From: an uncultured bacterium
GTDB taxonomy: Bacteria; Babelota; Babeliae; Babelales; RVW-14
Assembly: GCA_903825355.1 (NCBI GenBank)
Contig: CAIKAH010000018.1
Location: 1-44,861, forward strand
Direction: 5' to 3'
Length of the DNA stretch: 44,861 nt
The notes under the pieces were generated by a model. The model was not told where the DNA came from. It did no database searches and was given only the letters and a program-made list of their open reading frames with translations. The position numbers and the translations under genes were made by a program. Below, piece after piece: positions 17,962 to 27,937 of this stretch (position 1 is its first letter; every line of letters begins with the position of its first letter).

Positions 17962-18711
17962 ATGGAATTCAAGAATAAACTCGTTGTTGTTGCATTGTCT
18001 GCAGCATTGTTAAGCGCATCAACTACTTTTGCTGCAGAGCAAAGAGCTATCATCAATGTTGCTCAGCCACAACCTGCTGGTCCAACGATGATGCAAAAAG
18101 CAAAAGCTAAAGTATCAGCTGCATGGGCGGCTATGCCAACGGTTACTGAGCGTACAGTTCGTAGAACCGGTGCAGTGGCTTTAACTGCAGGTGCTCTTGT
18201 TCATGCTATTGCATCAACTATCCCAGGCAAAGATGCTAATGCATTGCAAGCTATTGCTGCTACTGAATTCGCTGTTGCTGCGGGCTTGGCGCATGAAGAT
18301 ACAACTGCTGCCCTTGGTTGGGTGAAAACAGCTCTTCTTAAGCTTAAAGCACGTATTATGAATTACCCTTTGCTTGATAACACAGCGGCTGCTGGTGGAC
18401 AACCAGTTGGCCAAGTGCCAGTAGATCAAGCGGCTATAGATAGAGAAGAGGCAACCCGTGTTGCTCGTAATGCGGATATCCCTGCAATGCTTGATCGCGA
18501 TGAGGCTGATAGAGCAGTGCGCGTAGAAGCACCTGCAGTAATTATTCTGCCAGACGCGGCCCGTGTTATTCATTCTGAAGTTATTGCTGACTCTGATTCA
18601 GAAGCATTAGTTGCAAAGTGGGAAAGAACGACAGGTGCTAAGCGTGGACGTAAACCTGCTGATAGCAAGACTCCTGCTCGTCGTAATCCAAGCCGCGCTG
18701 CTAAGAAGTAA
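17962..18711 (+). CDS. secreted protein with basic C-terminal tail; paralog of preceding N-terminal domain
   Basis: Signal-like N-terminus; shares an AST[VI]PGxDxNxLxxxAxxExAxAAxLAHE-like segment with the upstream ORF; tail KRGRKPADSKTPARRNPSRAAKK. Confidence 0.7.
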   Translation: MEFKNKLVVVALSAALLSASTTFAAEQRAIINVAQPQPAGPTMMQKAKAKVSAAWAAMPTVTERTVRRTGAVALTAGALVHAIASTIPGKDANALQAIAATEFAVAAGLAHEDTTAALGWVKTALLKLKARIMNYPLLDNTAAAGGQPVGQVPVDQAAIDREEATRVARNADIPAMLDRDEADRAVRVEAPAVIILPDAARVIHSEVIADSDSEALVAKWERTTGAKRGRKPADSKTPARRNPSRAAKK

Positions 18712-18755
18712 TTTAAGCAACGCTGCAATAACAAAGTGAAAACAAAGGATGTGTA

Positions 18756-18953
18756 ATGACTTTACTGACATTTTTTTCACTCGTGTTATTTGCTCTTTTT
18801 CCTGCCGTGTATGCAGAAGAGACTGTTGCGCAACCTCAAGAGGAAGTGCCAGTAGCTGAGCAAAACGCGACAGTAGAAGAGCAAGATCAAGATCAAGAAC
18901 TAGAAGATTTATTAAGATCTTTGGAGACTGAAGTTGATCAAGAAAACGAATAA
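18756..18953 (+). CDS. small acidic secreted protein
   Basis: Signal-like MTLLTFFSLVLFALFPAVYA, then an acidic tail. Confidence 0.5.
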   Translation: MTLLTFFSLVLFALFPAVYAEETVAQPQEEVPVAEQNATVEEQDQDQELEDLLRSLETEVDQENE

Positions 18954-18963
18954 ATAAGTCGCG

Positions 18964-18998
18964 ACAAAAGGGCCCGCTGTAATGGTAGGCCCTTTTGT
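18964..18998. terminator. hairpin terminator
   Basis: ACAAAAGGGCC / GGCCCTTTTGT, 13-nt loop. Confidence 0.7.
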
Positions 18999-19022
18999 AC
19001 TACTAAGCATATGGAGATTATT

Positions 19023-19649
19023 ATGATGAAAAAATTAATAGCCTTTTTAGTAACGGGCATTATTGCTGTTGCCTCGGTGCATGCTGCTGGGCGTGTTCCA
19101 ACGCATAAGTTGCCAGATGGTCGCGAAGTATATACGACCCCTTCTGGCCAGCTTCGGTATGTACTTACTGGAATACAAATTTCTCGAGATGAGAAGCTTG
19201 AGCTTATTCCTCTAGATCAGGCAATCGTTCCTCAGATTGTAGTTCATTCAGAAGTAGTGGCAGATCCGGAACCAGAGCCGGCGGTAGCGCCACAACTTGC
19301 ACCAGAAAACAATGTTGCTCTAGCACCTGCGGGAGAGCAACAACAAGCTGTTCCAGCTCGGCTGTCATTTATTGATTTTGTAACATCAACTGCGCTTGGT
19401 AAAGCAATAGCGGCATTTTCAGGGTTACATGGTGTTGTTATGTTGATTCATGCAATGCAAGGTAATGCGGCAGCTGCTCAGTATTTCTGGATGCAAATGG
19501 CAGCTACAGCAGGTGCTTATTTTGCTTACTCTACTGGCATGGTTAGAAATGCACCAGTACAACGTCTAGCTGAAGTTCCAGCGGTTGTTCCTGCAGCAGC
19601 TCAAGCTGATGTAGAAGCTGCTGTGTTGCCTGGCGCAGAAGATAAGTAG
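19023..19649 (+). CDS. hypothetical secreted/membrane protein
   Basis: Signal-like MMKKLIAFLVTGIIAVASVHA; SD GGAG precedes the 19023 ATG. Confidence 0.65.
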   Translation: MMKKLIAFLVTGIIAVASVHAAGRVPTHKLPDGREVYTTPSGQLRYVLTGIQISRDEKLELIPLDQAIVPQIVVHSEVVADPEPEPAVAPQLAPENNVALAPAGEQQQAVPARLSFIDFVTSTALGKAIAAFSGLHGVVMLIHAMQGNAAAAQYFWMQMAATAGAYFAYSTGMVRNAPVQRLAEVPAVVPAAAQADVEAAVLPGAEDK

Positions 19650-19692
19650 GTTTGTTGAAGAAACTTAGAAAAATTATTACATGGAGATTATC

Positions 19693-20076
19693 ATGGTTAA
19701 AAAAATAGTAATTGCGTTTGTTCTTAGCATCATCACAATCGCTGCCGTTAATGCCGCAGCGCCAGCACCAAAGAGCTGGGGCGATACGTGCAAAGAAGTA
19801 AAAGATACCGTAGTCAAAGGCGCTACCTACATTAAAACCAATCCAAAAATATGCCTTGCAGGAGCAGTAGCTCTTGTTGCTGGGATTGATGCCGTACCCC
19901 ATATTGCTGGCAACTTGATTATAGCACCATTTCAGGCCCTTGGCCTTGGCTCTCCAAGTGCTGAAGACCAGTCAACTGCTAAAGTGATCACGGCGATGTA
20001 TGCTGGCCTTGCTTGGTATTATTGGCCGCAGCTGAAGCAAGCCTATGCCCGGTTCCAGGGTATGGCTGCTCAGTAA
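19693..20076 (+). CDS. hypothetical secreted/membrane protein
   Basis: Signal-like MVKKIVIAFVLSIITIAAVNA; SD GGAG precedes the 19693 ATG. Confidence 0.65.
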   Translation: MVKKIVIAFVLSIITIAAVNAAAPAPKSWGDTCKEVKDTVVKGATYIKTNPKICLAGAVALVAGIDAVPHIAGNLIIAPFQALGLGSPSAEDQSTAKVITAMYAGLAWYYWPQLKQAYARFQGMAAQ

Positions 20077-20103
20077 AAATAAGTAATTAAGTGTATTTTT
20101 ATG

Positions 20104-20132
20104 AAAAGCCCGTACGCATAGTACGGGCTTTT
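20104..20132. terminator. hairpin terminator
   Basis: AAAAGCCCGTAC / GTACGGGCTTTT, 5-nt loop. Confidence 0.8.
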
Positions 20133-20249
20133 CTGATTGTCAATTGTTGGGCAGTGGGGGCGTTTTACACCGCGCCAGCTTCCGATTAAGATGAATGCAT
20201 AGGTTAAAGATTACACTTTCCCCAGCGCACTCTTGAATGGAGGCTTGCT

Positions 20250-20885
20250 ATGAGTATTTTTCGCTATATCCGTATTTTCTTAATCGTTACTGTTATGGGT
20301 TCTCTTGGTGCAGCTGCTCCAGATTGTTTGGCTTCTCCAGAGAAACAAGGAGCTCCTGAAGAGCCTGCTGTATTTTATGTCCCGATGAAGGCCGGGCGCC
20401 ATGCTCATGCAGCTCCTGTGAAGCATTTTAAAAAAAGCCCTATGGATCCGATAGAAAAAGAAACTGATGCTATGCGCAAGGCAATAATCCATATGGAAGT
20501 GAAAAAGAGGTATCAAAAAATGCTTAATACAATTGAAGCAGAAGAAAAGAAAGAAGCAGAAGAACAGAAGAAGAAAAATAAATCGTTCGTTGCTGCGTTT
20601 AGAGACAAAGCAGAAAAAGAAGCCAAAGACTTGGTTTACACCGGTGTTCGATGGACAGCTGCTTTGATTGCTTTAAATATTATAGCAAGTAGTGGCTGGA
20701 TAGTTGAAGGTGCAGGCAAGTTAGTATTTTACGGCGCAGAAAACGCGGTGAGTGTGGGAGATAAATTTTTGGGTGGCCTGCTGCGTGCTGGTTCACAACG
20801 GCCTACCGCAACCGGTTGGTTATTTTCCCTAGCTGACCATGGAGTGTACCGTCCGGTAAAATATTTACTCAGACCAGTTTTTTAA
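20250..20885 (+). CDS. hypothetical secreted/membrane protein
   Basis: Signal-like N-terminus, charged coiled-coil segment, hydrophobic C-terminal segments. Confidence 0.65.
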   Translation: MSIFRYIRIFLIVTVMGSLGAAAPDCLASPEKQGAPEEPAVFYVPMKAGRHAHAAPVKHFKKSPMDPIEKETDAMRKAIIHMEVKKRYQKMLNTIEAEEKKEAEEQKKKNKSFVAAFRDKAEKEAKDLVYTGVRWTAALIALNIIASSGWIVEGAGKLVFYGAENAVSVGDKFLGGLLRAGSQRPTATGWLFSLADHGVYRPVKYLLRPVF

Positions 20886-20912
20886 TCAGCAATAACTTCT
20901 CTTCATCATAAT

Positions 20913-20948
20913 ACAAAAAAGCCTCGGCATTCGCTGGGGCTTTTTTGT
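20913..20948. terminator. imperfect hairpin terminator between convergent genes
   Basis: ACAAAAAAGCCTC ... GGGGCTTTTTTGT. Confidence 0.65.
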
Positions 20949-22207
20949 TAGCTATTTCTAAGTACTTCAACCACATGCAGTGATTTGAGGTTGCGCAGTG
21001 GTAGCCACGTAGCGATTAAGCCCAGCAGAAGGGTAGTGACAAATACCACTAAAAAAATAGACCAATCAAGCCGTGCCGGCAGGTACGAAACATAGTAAAC
21101 ATCGGGCAATGGAATGCGCCAGTGGTGCTGTAGAAGGTATCCAATGATAGCTGCGATGCCCAGCCCAAGGAGTGAGGCAGTTGTGGTAATAAGCATTCCC
21201 ATCCACAAAAATATTTTGCCAATAGCAAAGGGCTGCATACCAAGTGCTTTGAAGAGCGCAATATCGCGCCGCTTGTGCTGAATTTGCATAAAGAGCAATG
21301 AAATCATGTTCATACAGGCTACCAGTGTAACCAGTGCAAGCACAAAAAACATAACATATTTTTCAAGTTTCAGTGAAGCAACTAAGGCAGGGTATTGCTC
21401 TTGCCAGCGCATAATCGTTAATTGAGGCATCCTTTTTTTGAACTGCTTACAGCAGCGTATTTCCGTTGCTTCATCATGCTTGCGAAGCGCAACCGCTACT
21501 TGCTCAACCCCTTCATCATTAAACCACTGATCAAGTGTTTCATGATGAATAAAAGCCATATTGCTATCGTATTCTTCGAGCCCAACATTAAAAAAACCGC
21601 TTATGGTTGCTGTGCGTTTAACGAGCTTAAGCTGTTTTTTTGTCCGTGGTTTGGGAATGAGCACGTTGCACTCATCTCCAATACTTAAGTGCAGATGCTG
21701 GGCAAGTTTGTAACCAACAAGGAGTTGTTCTGGTTTGAGTAGATCAATAAAATGAGCGCCCTTAGGTTTAGTGATCTTTTCCGGAAGAGAGCTTACTTGT
21801 GCTTCATCTGCTGGGGTGATGCCTCGAACCATAACAACCGTATGGCTTTCATCATGATCAATGATCACCTGCTTTATGCTTGAACCGCTCATCCCCGCAA
21901 TATCATTACCAAAATCTTTCATGAGCGCGGCTTTAATGCTAGCCTCTTCAAGGCGGCGACCTGGTGCGCTAATAGTAATGGGTGCATTGATACCACGGAT
22001 TTTTTCGCTGATTACGGTTTCAAAGCCATGAGTGATAATAAGGGTAAGCATAAGCGCGCATGTGCCAATCATAATGCCCATAAAACACATACGAATCATG
22101 TGTTTTATGCTAGCATTATTGTGTGTGTGCATTACATAGCGCCAAGCTAAATGAAAAGAAAGTGACTTCATAAATTTAGTATTTTTTTTGATTAAACTGA
22201 GAAACAC
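20948..22207 (-). CDS. ABC transporter permease, LolC/LolE-like
   Basis: LAWRYVMHTHNNASI, FGIMIG-type TM segments, QHKRRDIALFKALGM; likely start 22171. Confidence 0.85.
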   Translation of the reverse strand: MFLSLIKKNTKFMKSLSFHLAWRYVMHTHNNASIKHMIRMCFMGIMIGTCALMLTLIITHGFETVISEKIRGINAPITISAPGRRLEEASIKAALMKDFGNDIAGMSGSSIKQVIIDHDESHTVVMVRGITPADEAQVSSLPEKITKPKGAHFIDLLKPEQLLVGYKLAQHLHLSIGDECNVLIPKPRTKKQLKLVKRTATISGFFNVGLEEYDSNMAFIHHETLDQWFNDEGVEQVAVALRKHDEATEIRCCKQFKKRMPQLTIMRWQEQYPALVASLKLEKYVMFFVLALVTLVACMNMISLLFMQIQHKRRDIALFKALGMQPFAIGKIFLWMGMLITTTASLLGLGIAAIIGYLLQHHWRIPLPDVYYVSYLPARLDWSIFLVVFVTTLLLGLIATWLPLRNLKSLHVVEVLRNS

Positions 22208-22277
22208 TGGTACAACTTACCATTGCTTAGCGTGTGGCGTCCAGCCAAATTAAAATTAGTTGATGAAAGAGATGATC

Positions 22278-22967
22278 ATGAAACAAAATAGTCTGTTGTG
22301 GCAAGTAGGGATATTGATTTCTATGGTCCTTTTTCCAGGGTGTATGAAATACTACGATGTCTCGGAAAAAGAGTTTCCGCAGGCAGAAAAAGAGCCCGAT
22401 CACCGTGAAGTAAGGCACGCGTATAAACGAACAAAAAAAGTGTATGATCAATTTGAGACCAAGGCAATTTTTGATGCCTTGTGGCTTTCTGATGACGTGC
22501 GTACAGCGTATGTGCAGATGTATGCTAAAAAGCGTGGTCTTTCTGCCGAGGCCAAAGAAGAATTATTAAAGCGTCAGCTTGAAGAAAACAAGCACTGGGT
22601 AGCATTTTACGTGCTTGCAGATATTCGTGATCAAGGAGCTGGTCGTTTGGGCGATGCACATACCGCTTGGACCATGTTTGCTTCAGTCGATAAAAGTCAT
22701 GTGCCGGTAGAAAGTATTAAAGAATATGATCTTGAGCCTGAATATCAGCTTTTATTTGGCTCTGTTGGTATGAATTTTAAGACCTGTTACTTGGTAAAAT
22801 GTCCATTGCAAGCTGAACTAGCTAATCAAATTGGCCACCAGCAATTTAAGCACCTAGCGTTAACGGTTAATTCGACCAAGCATAAGGTTGTGCTGGAATG
22901 GCGGCCTGAGCAGCTGAAGGCTCATAAAAACTTAATCAGTGATGAAGATTTTTATTGGGGTGATTAA
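22278..22967 (+). CDS. hypothetical lipoprotein
   Basis: MKQNSLLWQVGILISMVLFPGC lipobox-like; 1-base TAATG overlap with rpiB. Confidence 0.65.
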   Translation: MKQNSLLWQVGILISMVLFPGCMKYYDVSEKEFPQAEKEPDHREVRHAYKRTKKVYDQFETKAIFDALWLSDDVRTAYVQMYAKKRGLSAEAKEELLKRQLEENKHWVAFYVLADIRDQGAGRLGDAHTAWTMFASVDKSHVPVESIKEYDLEPEYQLLFGSVGMNFKTCYLVKCPLQAELANQIGHQQFKHLALTVNSTKHKVVLEWRPEQLKAHKNLISDEDFYWGD

Positions 22968-23398
22968 TGAATATTGCTATTGGCGCTGATCATCGTGGCT
23001 TTACCCTCAAACAGGCTATTATCAAGCATTTTAAAGACCATACCTTTGATGATAAAGGCGCTCACTCAGTTGAGCGCTCCGACTATCCAGCCTACGCTGC
23101 GGCGGTTACTCAGGAAGTGGCTCAGAAGCGTGCCCATGCCGGCATTTTATTGTGCGGTTCAGGCATTGGTATGTCGATTGCGGCTAATCGCATTAAAGGT
23201 ATTTATGCCGGGTTGTGCTGGAGCCCGGCGATAGCTACCGTGGCTAAAGAAAATGACGGGATTAATGTACTCGTGCTGCCTGCCAATTTTTTAACGACAG
23301 AAGAGGCTTTTAGTATCATCGATGCTTGGCTAGGGGCTCGCTTTAAGGGAGGGAGGCATCAAGAACGATTGTCTGCACTTGATGTGTTAAATAATTAG
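22967..23398 (+). CDS. rpiB: ribose 5-phosphate isomerase B
   Basis: IAIGADHRGFTLKQAI, GILLCGSGIGMSIAANR. Confidence 0.92.
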   Translation: MNIAIGADHRGFTLKQAIIKHFKDHTFDDKGAHSVERSDYPAYAAAVTQEVAQKRAHAGILLCGSGIGMSIAANRIKGIYAGLCWSPAIATVAKENDGINVLVLPANFLTTEEAFSIIDAWLGARFKGGRHQERLSALDVLNN

Positions 23399-23517
23399 AT
23401 ATTTATTCTTTTGTTATTCCCTTTGATTGATAAATCGGCAATATATTCGTTATGGTTGGACCCATGCACGGGATAGTACCTGTGTAGCACAGCAGCAATC
23501 AAAGTGGGGTAAGTCTT

Positions 23518-26500
23518 ATGAATAATATAAAATCATTGTTCGGAATATTAGTTATATTTTCTATGATGGTAGGTTCAGTAAAAGCAACTAGTGGTAAGAT
23601 TGCAAAAGGGCCAGCTGCTCGGGGAGTAAAACGCTCAGGGACGGATATTTCAGAAGATACACCGCTAGGCGATTCTAGAATGAAAGATGATTGTATAGAT
23701 GATGATAGTGTATCGGATGCTCATAGCGCAAGTCTAAAAAAAATAAAAAAGCATCAAGCTTTGGGTATTTCATGCGATCAAAGTCGCCTGCGAGAGATAG
23801 CAGAAAAGCAGGGGTTTGGCTATAAGACAGCAAATCTTCAAGAGCTTCAGCGCGTGTGTGCAGCATTTAATCCTAAGTCTATTGGTTCAATACAGATAGC
23901 AGTGCCTGCTTTTCTTGGCATTCCATCAAACAAAATACAAGAAAAATTATTGATGGTAGGTTTTGATTGTAGTGCTCAGTGGTCAGGAGTTGTGGAAACG
24001 ATTACTGACAAGCAAAAAGTTTTTGAGGACAAACAATTTCCCGCAACCTTTTTAGCTGCCCGTAGTGATTTTAATCAAGCATTGAATGATGCATGGAAAA
24101 AATTTGTATTACTTCCCGATCAGGGTTTAGATGATTTTTTTGTGGGCGTAGTAGGACTTGATGCGTTACTTGCGGATGTAGCTAGTCGCGGCAACCGGTT
24201 GATGGTTCGCAGTACCGGAAAAGAAGATACTAGAGAGTTAGCAAACGCTGGAGGCAATACAAGCGTGTCAAACGTAGAACCAACACCAGCGGCAGTATTA
24301 GCGGCAATACGTGAAGTTGTTGAATCATATTTTGGTATGAAATCACTAACACAACGCTTAGGGCTTGGTGATGCCTCGTTATTCTCGGCAGAAGCATTTA
24401 CGCCAGTATTGATACAAGAAATGGTTGGGGAAAAGTCGAGTGATAAGAAGCCTCTTCGTTGCGGGGTAATGTTTACGGAAGAGCCTGAGGGCGCGATAAA
24501 ATCAGCAGGTGATGAACCTGTTGCCCACATCCAAAAAACCACTGGAATCACGCTTATTCAAGCTGCATATGGTCATAATGAAGGAGTGGTAAATAGTTTA
24601 ATTCCAGTTGATACGTATTACATAATGCCTGGCGAAAATCCGGCTATCTATCCAGTGATACGAGCAAAAAAGTCACGTTTAGTGCCAGCAGCTAATGGTA
24701 GCTCAGCATTAACAACCGTTAAAAATGAAAAATCATTGGTATTGACGCGGGCGCTCTCCGATCAGCAGTTACACACGTTGAAAATGTTTGCAGATTGTCT
24801 TGAGTCATATTATGGATATCCAATGGATGTGGAATTTGTGATTAAAGATAATACTATTTTTATTGTACAAGCTCGGCCTGTTGTGCATAAAGAAGGGTTG
24901 CCTGCGCCTTCGTACCTGCGTGAAGGGATGCCAGGTATCGTATTTAATGGTTCAACAATTAGTGCAGCTGGTGGTAGTGTTCGCATGATTAATACTGCAG
25001 ATGAAATGCTAGTTGCTCCAACAATAGGGGTTGCGTTAAATACGTATTTAACACCAGCTTTTAAGCGTGAAAAGATAAAAGCAGTATTGGTGGGTGCAAT
25101 GGCACCAAGTACTTCACATGAGGCGACGACGTTTCGCAATGAAGGGATTCCTGTTTTGTACATTCCAGCATGGGATCAACTAGTTGAAAATCTGTATAAG
25201 GCTAATCAGCTACTAGTCAGTCCTCAGCAGAATATGATTTTAGCTACACGAGAGACTGTCGCAGGAGATATTCTTTCTGGTTGGAATAGTTACCCAATTC
25301 CGCAAGCGCTATCAGTTCTTCCTGCACTGCTAGGCTCATTGAAAACAGCCTCTGGCAGAATGCCATTAGCAGATATTAAGACAATCCCAGCTAAAAAAAA
25401 TCCAAAGAAATGGTCTAGTCTTTTGTCTGCTATGAAAACAGGGGTGCATGAAGATGTTATTGCTGCCACAGCACAATTTTTTGCTCAGTTTAAGCAGGCT
25501 ATAGAAAAAAATAATCCTCATAAAACACTGCAAGCGGATATTGTTGCTTTACTCAATGGGGCTAAAGTTTTATGCCAACACATTGTGGCAAACGTTGGCT
25601 ATGCGGTAGGAGATCCTCAGTATCTCCGCCGGTTGATGCCAATAAAAATGCTTGAAACACTTGTGTATCAACAGATTGATGCTGTTCAAGTATTTAAGCC
25701 ACTTTCGCTAGCAATGATGGGTAAAATATTGAAGGATGAGGCAACTATCAATGCTGGCGGCAGAATCGTTTCAAGCCATCCAGGGCGAAAAGATGCTGTT
25801 GCAAGCGCCAAAAAAGTAGTTGATCCACTACCTCACCACATGCCTGCTACCTTTGAGTCGACACAACTACATGATTATTATGTACAGTTGCGCAAGCTTG
25901 ATAATAATATTTTTGTTGAAGCGGTCCGTGATGATTGGGACTGGCTGCTTGCGCAGGCTGCGAGCAATAAAAATTGGATGGGTGGTATTGTTACGTTGGT
26001 AAACAAATTACAAGATGTTTTGCTATTGCCAACGTGGTTGCATGGTGATTTTGCTATTACCATGCGTGATGAGGTTGCACAGAACCCTGCAAATATTATG
26101 GCTGCTCTCATGAAATGGCATGCAGCGTACGATGTTGATGAAGGATTTTTAGCCGTTTTACTTGAAAAATACAACATTATTAGGGGTATAAATAGTAGCA
26201 TCTTTGCCGATGCTACTCGCTGCCATGCCGCATGGAGATTATTTAATAAACAGCTGCTCGATTATTTTGCTGGACCAGATTTTGCAACAGCGTTTCAGGC
26301 TGCTGGGGCATATGGTCATCAGGCGGCAATAAAAGTGCTGCGTGAGCTAATTACCTTATTTGATGAAGCGATAAAAGGAGTTAAGGGAAATGCTGCTATG
26401 CCAGATGGAGATAAACTATCCTTGTTTCAAGCTATGCTGAAGGAAAATTTTAAGTTGTTACAAAATGTGGCATCATTGGTACCAGAAGGTCGACGACCTA

Positions 26501-27753
26501 AACGTTTCGAAATAGCTGAAGATCCGTTAAGAGCTTTAGCGACAAGAAGAGAAAAATATTTTTCTCTTATGACGAAAATTATTAACAAAGACGCTTTTAC
26601 AGCAGAAGATCTGTTGCCTACTCCAGGTCTTTCAGTAATTATTTTTGCTATGGGGAGTGGGCATGATTGGGTAGGTGATATAGAGCCTAAACAAGAGCCT
26701 ACAAGTGGGGAAGATATTTTTAGTGTTATGCATCAGTCTCTTCTTAACTGTTGCGGGATTTTAACTGTTACTAAAGGGCAAAAAATTATCAAGCCAGATA
26801 GTGTTAATGCAATTGAAGATAGCTTTCTGCATGCTACCTCAGAGGTGAACGATTTTGCAGGTAAGCCTCTCGTTGCTCGGTTGGTTGGTATTGATGTTTT
26901 TGCTACAAAAATGGCTATATACTACAATATCCCATTGAATTGTCATAGTTGTCAAGTAGCATTTGAATATGTGCAACGCACAAAAAAAATTGAATTAAAA
27001 GCATTTTTTTGTGGCGGTACGCTAGATGAGCGTTATCGTTGGTGCAATGTAGCAAATTTGTGTTTGTTGGTTGGCGGAGATAAGACTTCAGGGATTAAGG
27101 CACAGCTGGATTGTTTAAGCAGCTTTTTAACAATAAATACGTTAACCATTGAACACATGGACCTGTTTGGCTTTTTTTGGCAATCGTTAATGAATTTATC
27201 TTTTGCTAACGATATTGACTATAGCAGATATAAAGCACTTGATGCATCTACATATAAAAAAATTATCAAAAAAATATTATCATTCAATGATGATAATATT
27301 GGCGTTGAAGGGGCTATTTTATTTGGCCTTAATTGTTTATTGCGTGAAGACATGTACTCTTTGCTTGATGCTGAAATAAGAAATTTGGTTATGAGGGGGC
27401 TACAAATAGGAGGAGAGCGCATAATGACTTCGGCTATTCTACTTTTGGGTAAATGCAGAAGCAACAAAGCTGATCTTGTCGCTATGGCGCGAGAGTACAC
27501 GCAGGCATTAGTTAGGGATAAAACATACAAAGATCCCTTTAATTTTTTCACCGCTTTGGTAACAATAGGACAATATTTTGATGAAGCAGCGAGCTATGTG
27601 AGAGCAAAAGAAAGTGATGGGCTTCGGTATATGGAGCCATTCCCAACAAACCTTCAAAAATTAAAAACACTTATTGCAAAAAAACGTGCAGAGTTTGGAA
27701 TAATACAATCAACTACAGAATCTGATTTGCTTGATGTTGGGGGACCATCCTAA
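23518..27753 (+). CDS. secreted PEP synthase/PPDK-like protein with large unknown C-terminal region
   Basis: Signal-like N-terminus; RLMVRSTGKEDTRELANAGGNTSV, DVEFVIKDNTIFIVQARPVV, TSHEATTFRNEGIPVLYI. Confidence 0.8.
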   Translation: MNNIKSLFGILVIFSMMVGSVKATSGKIAKGPAARGVKRSGTDISEDTPLGDSRMKDDCIDDDSVSDAHSASLKKIKKHQALGISCDQSRLREIAEKQGFGYKTANLQELQRVCAAFNPKSIGSIQIAVPAFLGIPSNKIQEKLLMVGFDCSAQWSGVVETITDKQKVFEDKQFPATFLAARSDFNQALNDAWKKFVLLPDQGLDDFFVGVVGLDALLADVASRGNRLMVRSTGKEDTRELANAGGNTSVSNVEPTPAAVLAAIREVVESYFGMKSLTQRLGLGDASLFSAEAFTPVLIQEMVGEKSSDKKPLRCGVMFTEEPEGAIKSAGDEPVAHIQKTTGITLIQAAYGHNEGVVNSLIPVDTYYIMPGENPAIYPVIRAKKSRLVPAANGSSALTTVKNEKSLVLTRALSDQQLHTLKMFADCLESYYGYPMDVEFVIKDNTIFIVQARPVVHKEGLPAPSYLREGMPGIVFNGSTISAAGGSVRMINTADEMLVAPTIGVALNTYLTPAFKREKIKAVLVGAMAPSTSHEATTFRNEGIPVLYIPAWDQLVENLYKANQLLVSPQQNMILATRETVAGDILSGWNSYPIPQALSVLPALLGSLKTASGRMPLADIKTIPAKKNPKKWSSLLSAMKTGVHEDVIAATAQFFAQFKQAIEKNNPHKTLQADIVALLNGAKVLCQHIVANVGYAVGDPQYLRRLMPIKMLETLVYQQIDAVQVFKPLSLAMMGKILKDEATINAGGRIVSSHPGRKDAVASAKKVVDPLPHHMPATFESTQLHDYYVQLRKLDNNIFVEAVRDDWDWLLAQAASNKNWMGGIVTLVNKLQDVLLLPTWLHGDFAITMRDEVAQNPANIMAALMKWHAAYDVDEGFLAVLLEKYNIIRGINSSIFADATRCHAAWRLFNKQLLDYFAGPDFATAFQAAGAYGHQAAIKVLRELITLFDEAIKGVKGNAAMPDGDKLSLFQAMLKENFKLLQNVASLVPEGRRPKRFEIAEDPLRALATRREKYFSLMTKIINKDAFTAEDLLPTPGLSVIIFAMGSGHDWVGDIEPKQEPTSGEDIFSVMHQSLLNCCGILTVTKGQKIIKPDSVNAIEDSFLHATSEVNDFAGKPLVARLVGIDVFATKMAIYYNIPLNCHSCQVAFEYVQRTKKIELKAFFCGGTLDERYRWCNVANLCLLVGGDKTSGIKAQLDCLSSFLTINTLTIEHMDLFGFFWQSLMNLSFANDIDYSRYKALDASTYKKIIKKILSFNDDNIGVEGAILFGLNCLLREDMYSLLDAEIRNLVMRGLQIGGERIMTSAILLLGKCRSNKADLVAMAREYTQALVRDKTYKDPFNFFTALVTIGQYFDEAASYVRAKESDGLRYMEPFPTNLQKLKTLIAKKRAEFGIIQSTTESDLLDVGGPS

Positions 27754-27937
27754 AAGCTTAACCTTAATCATCGAATAATATTTCCCCCCCCTAAAAATAA
27801 TAAACAGTCTGGGGGCTTTTGTTTTGCTGATCGCGATGATTTACTAGGTGCAGTAACTTTATTGTTTGCATCAAAAAACCTTCGTATACTGCAGAGGGGA
27901 AATAAAATATTAACTAAGCTATTCGGGGGTATTTTTT

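Noticed and set aside
24120-25163. Minus strand ORFs within the 1411-aa gene
   Set aside because: Antisense shadows of a longer ORF with recognised motifs.
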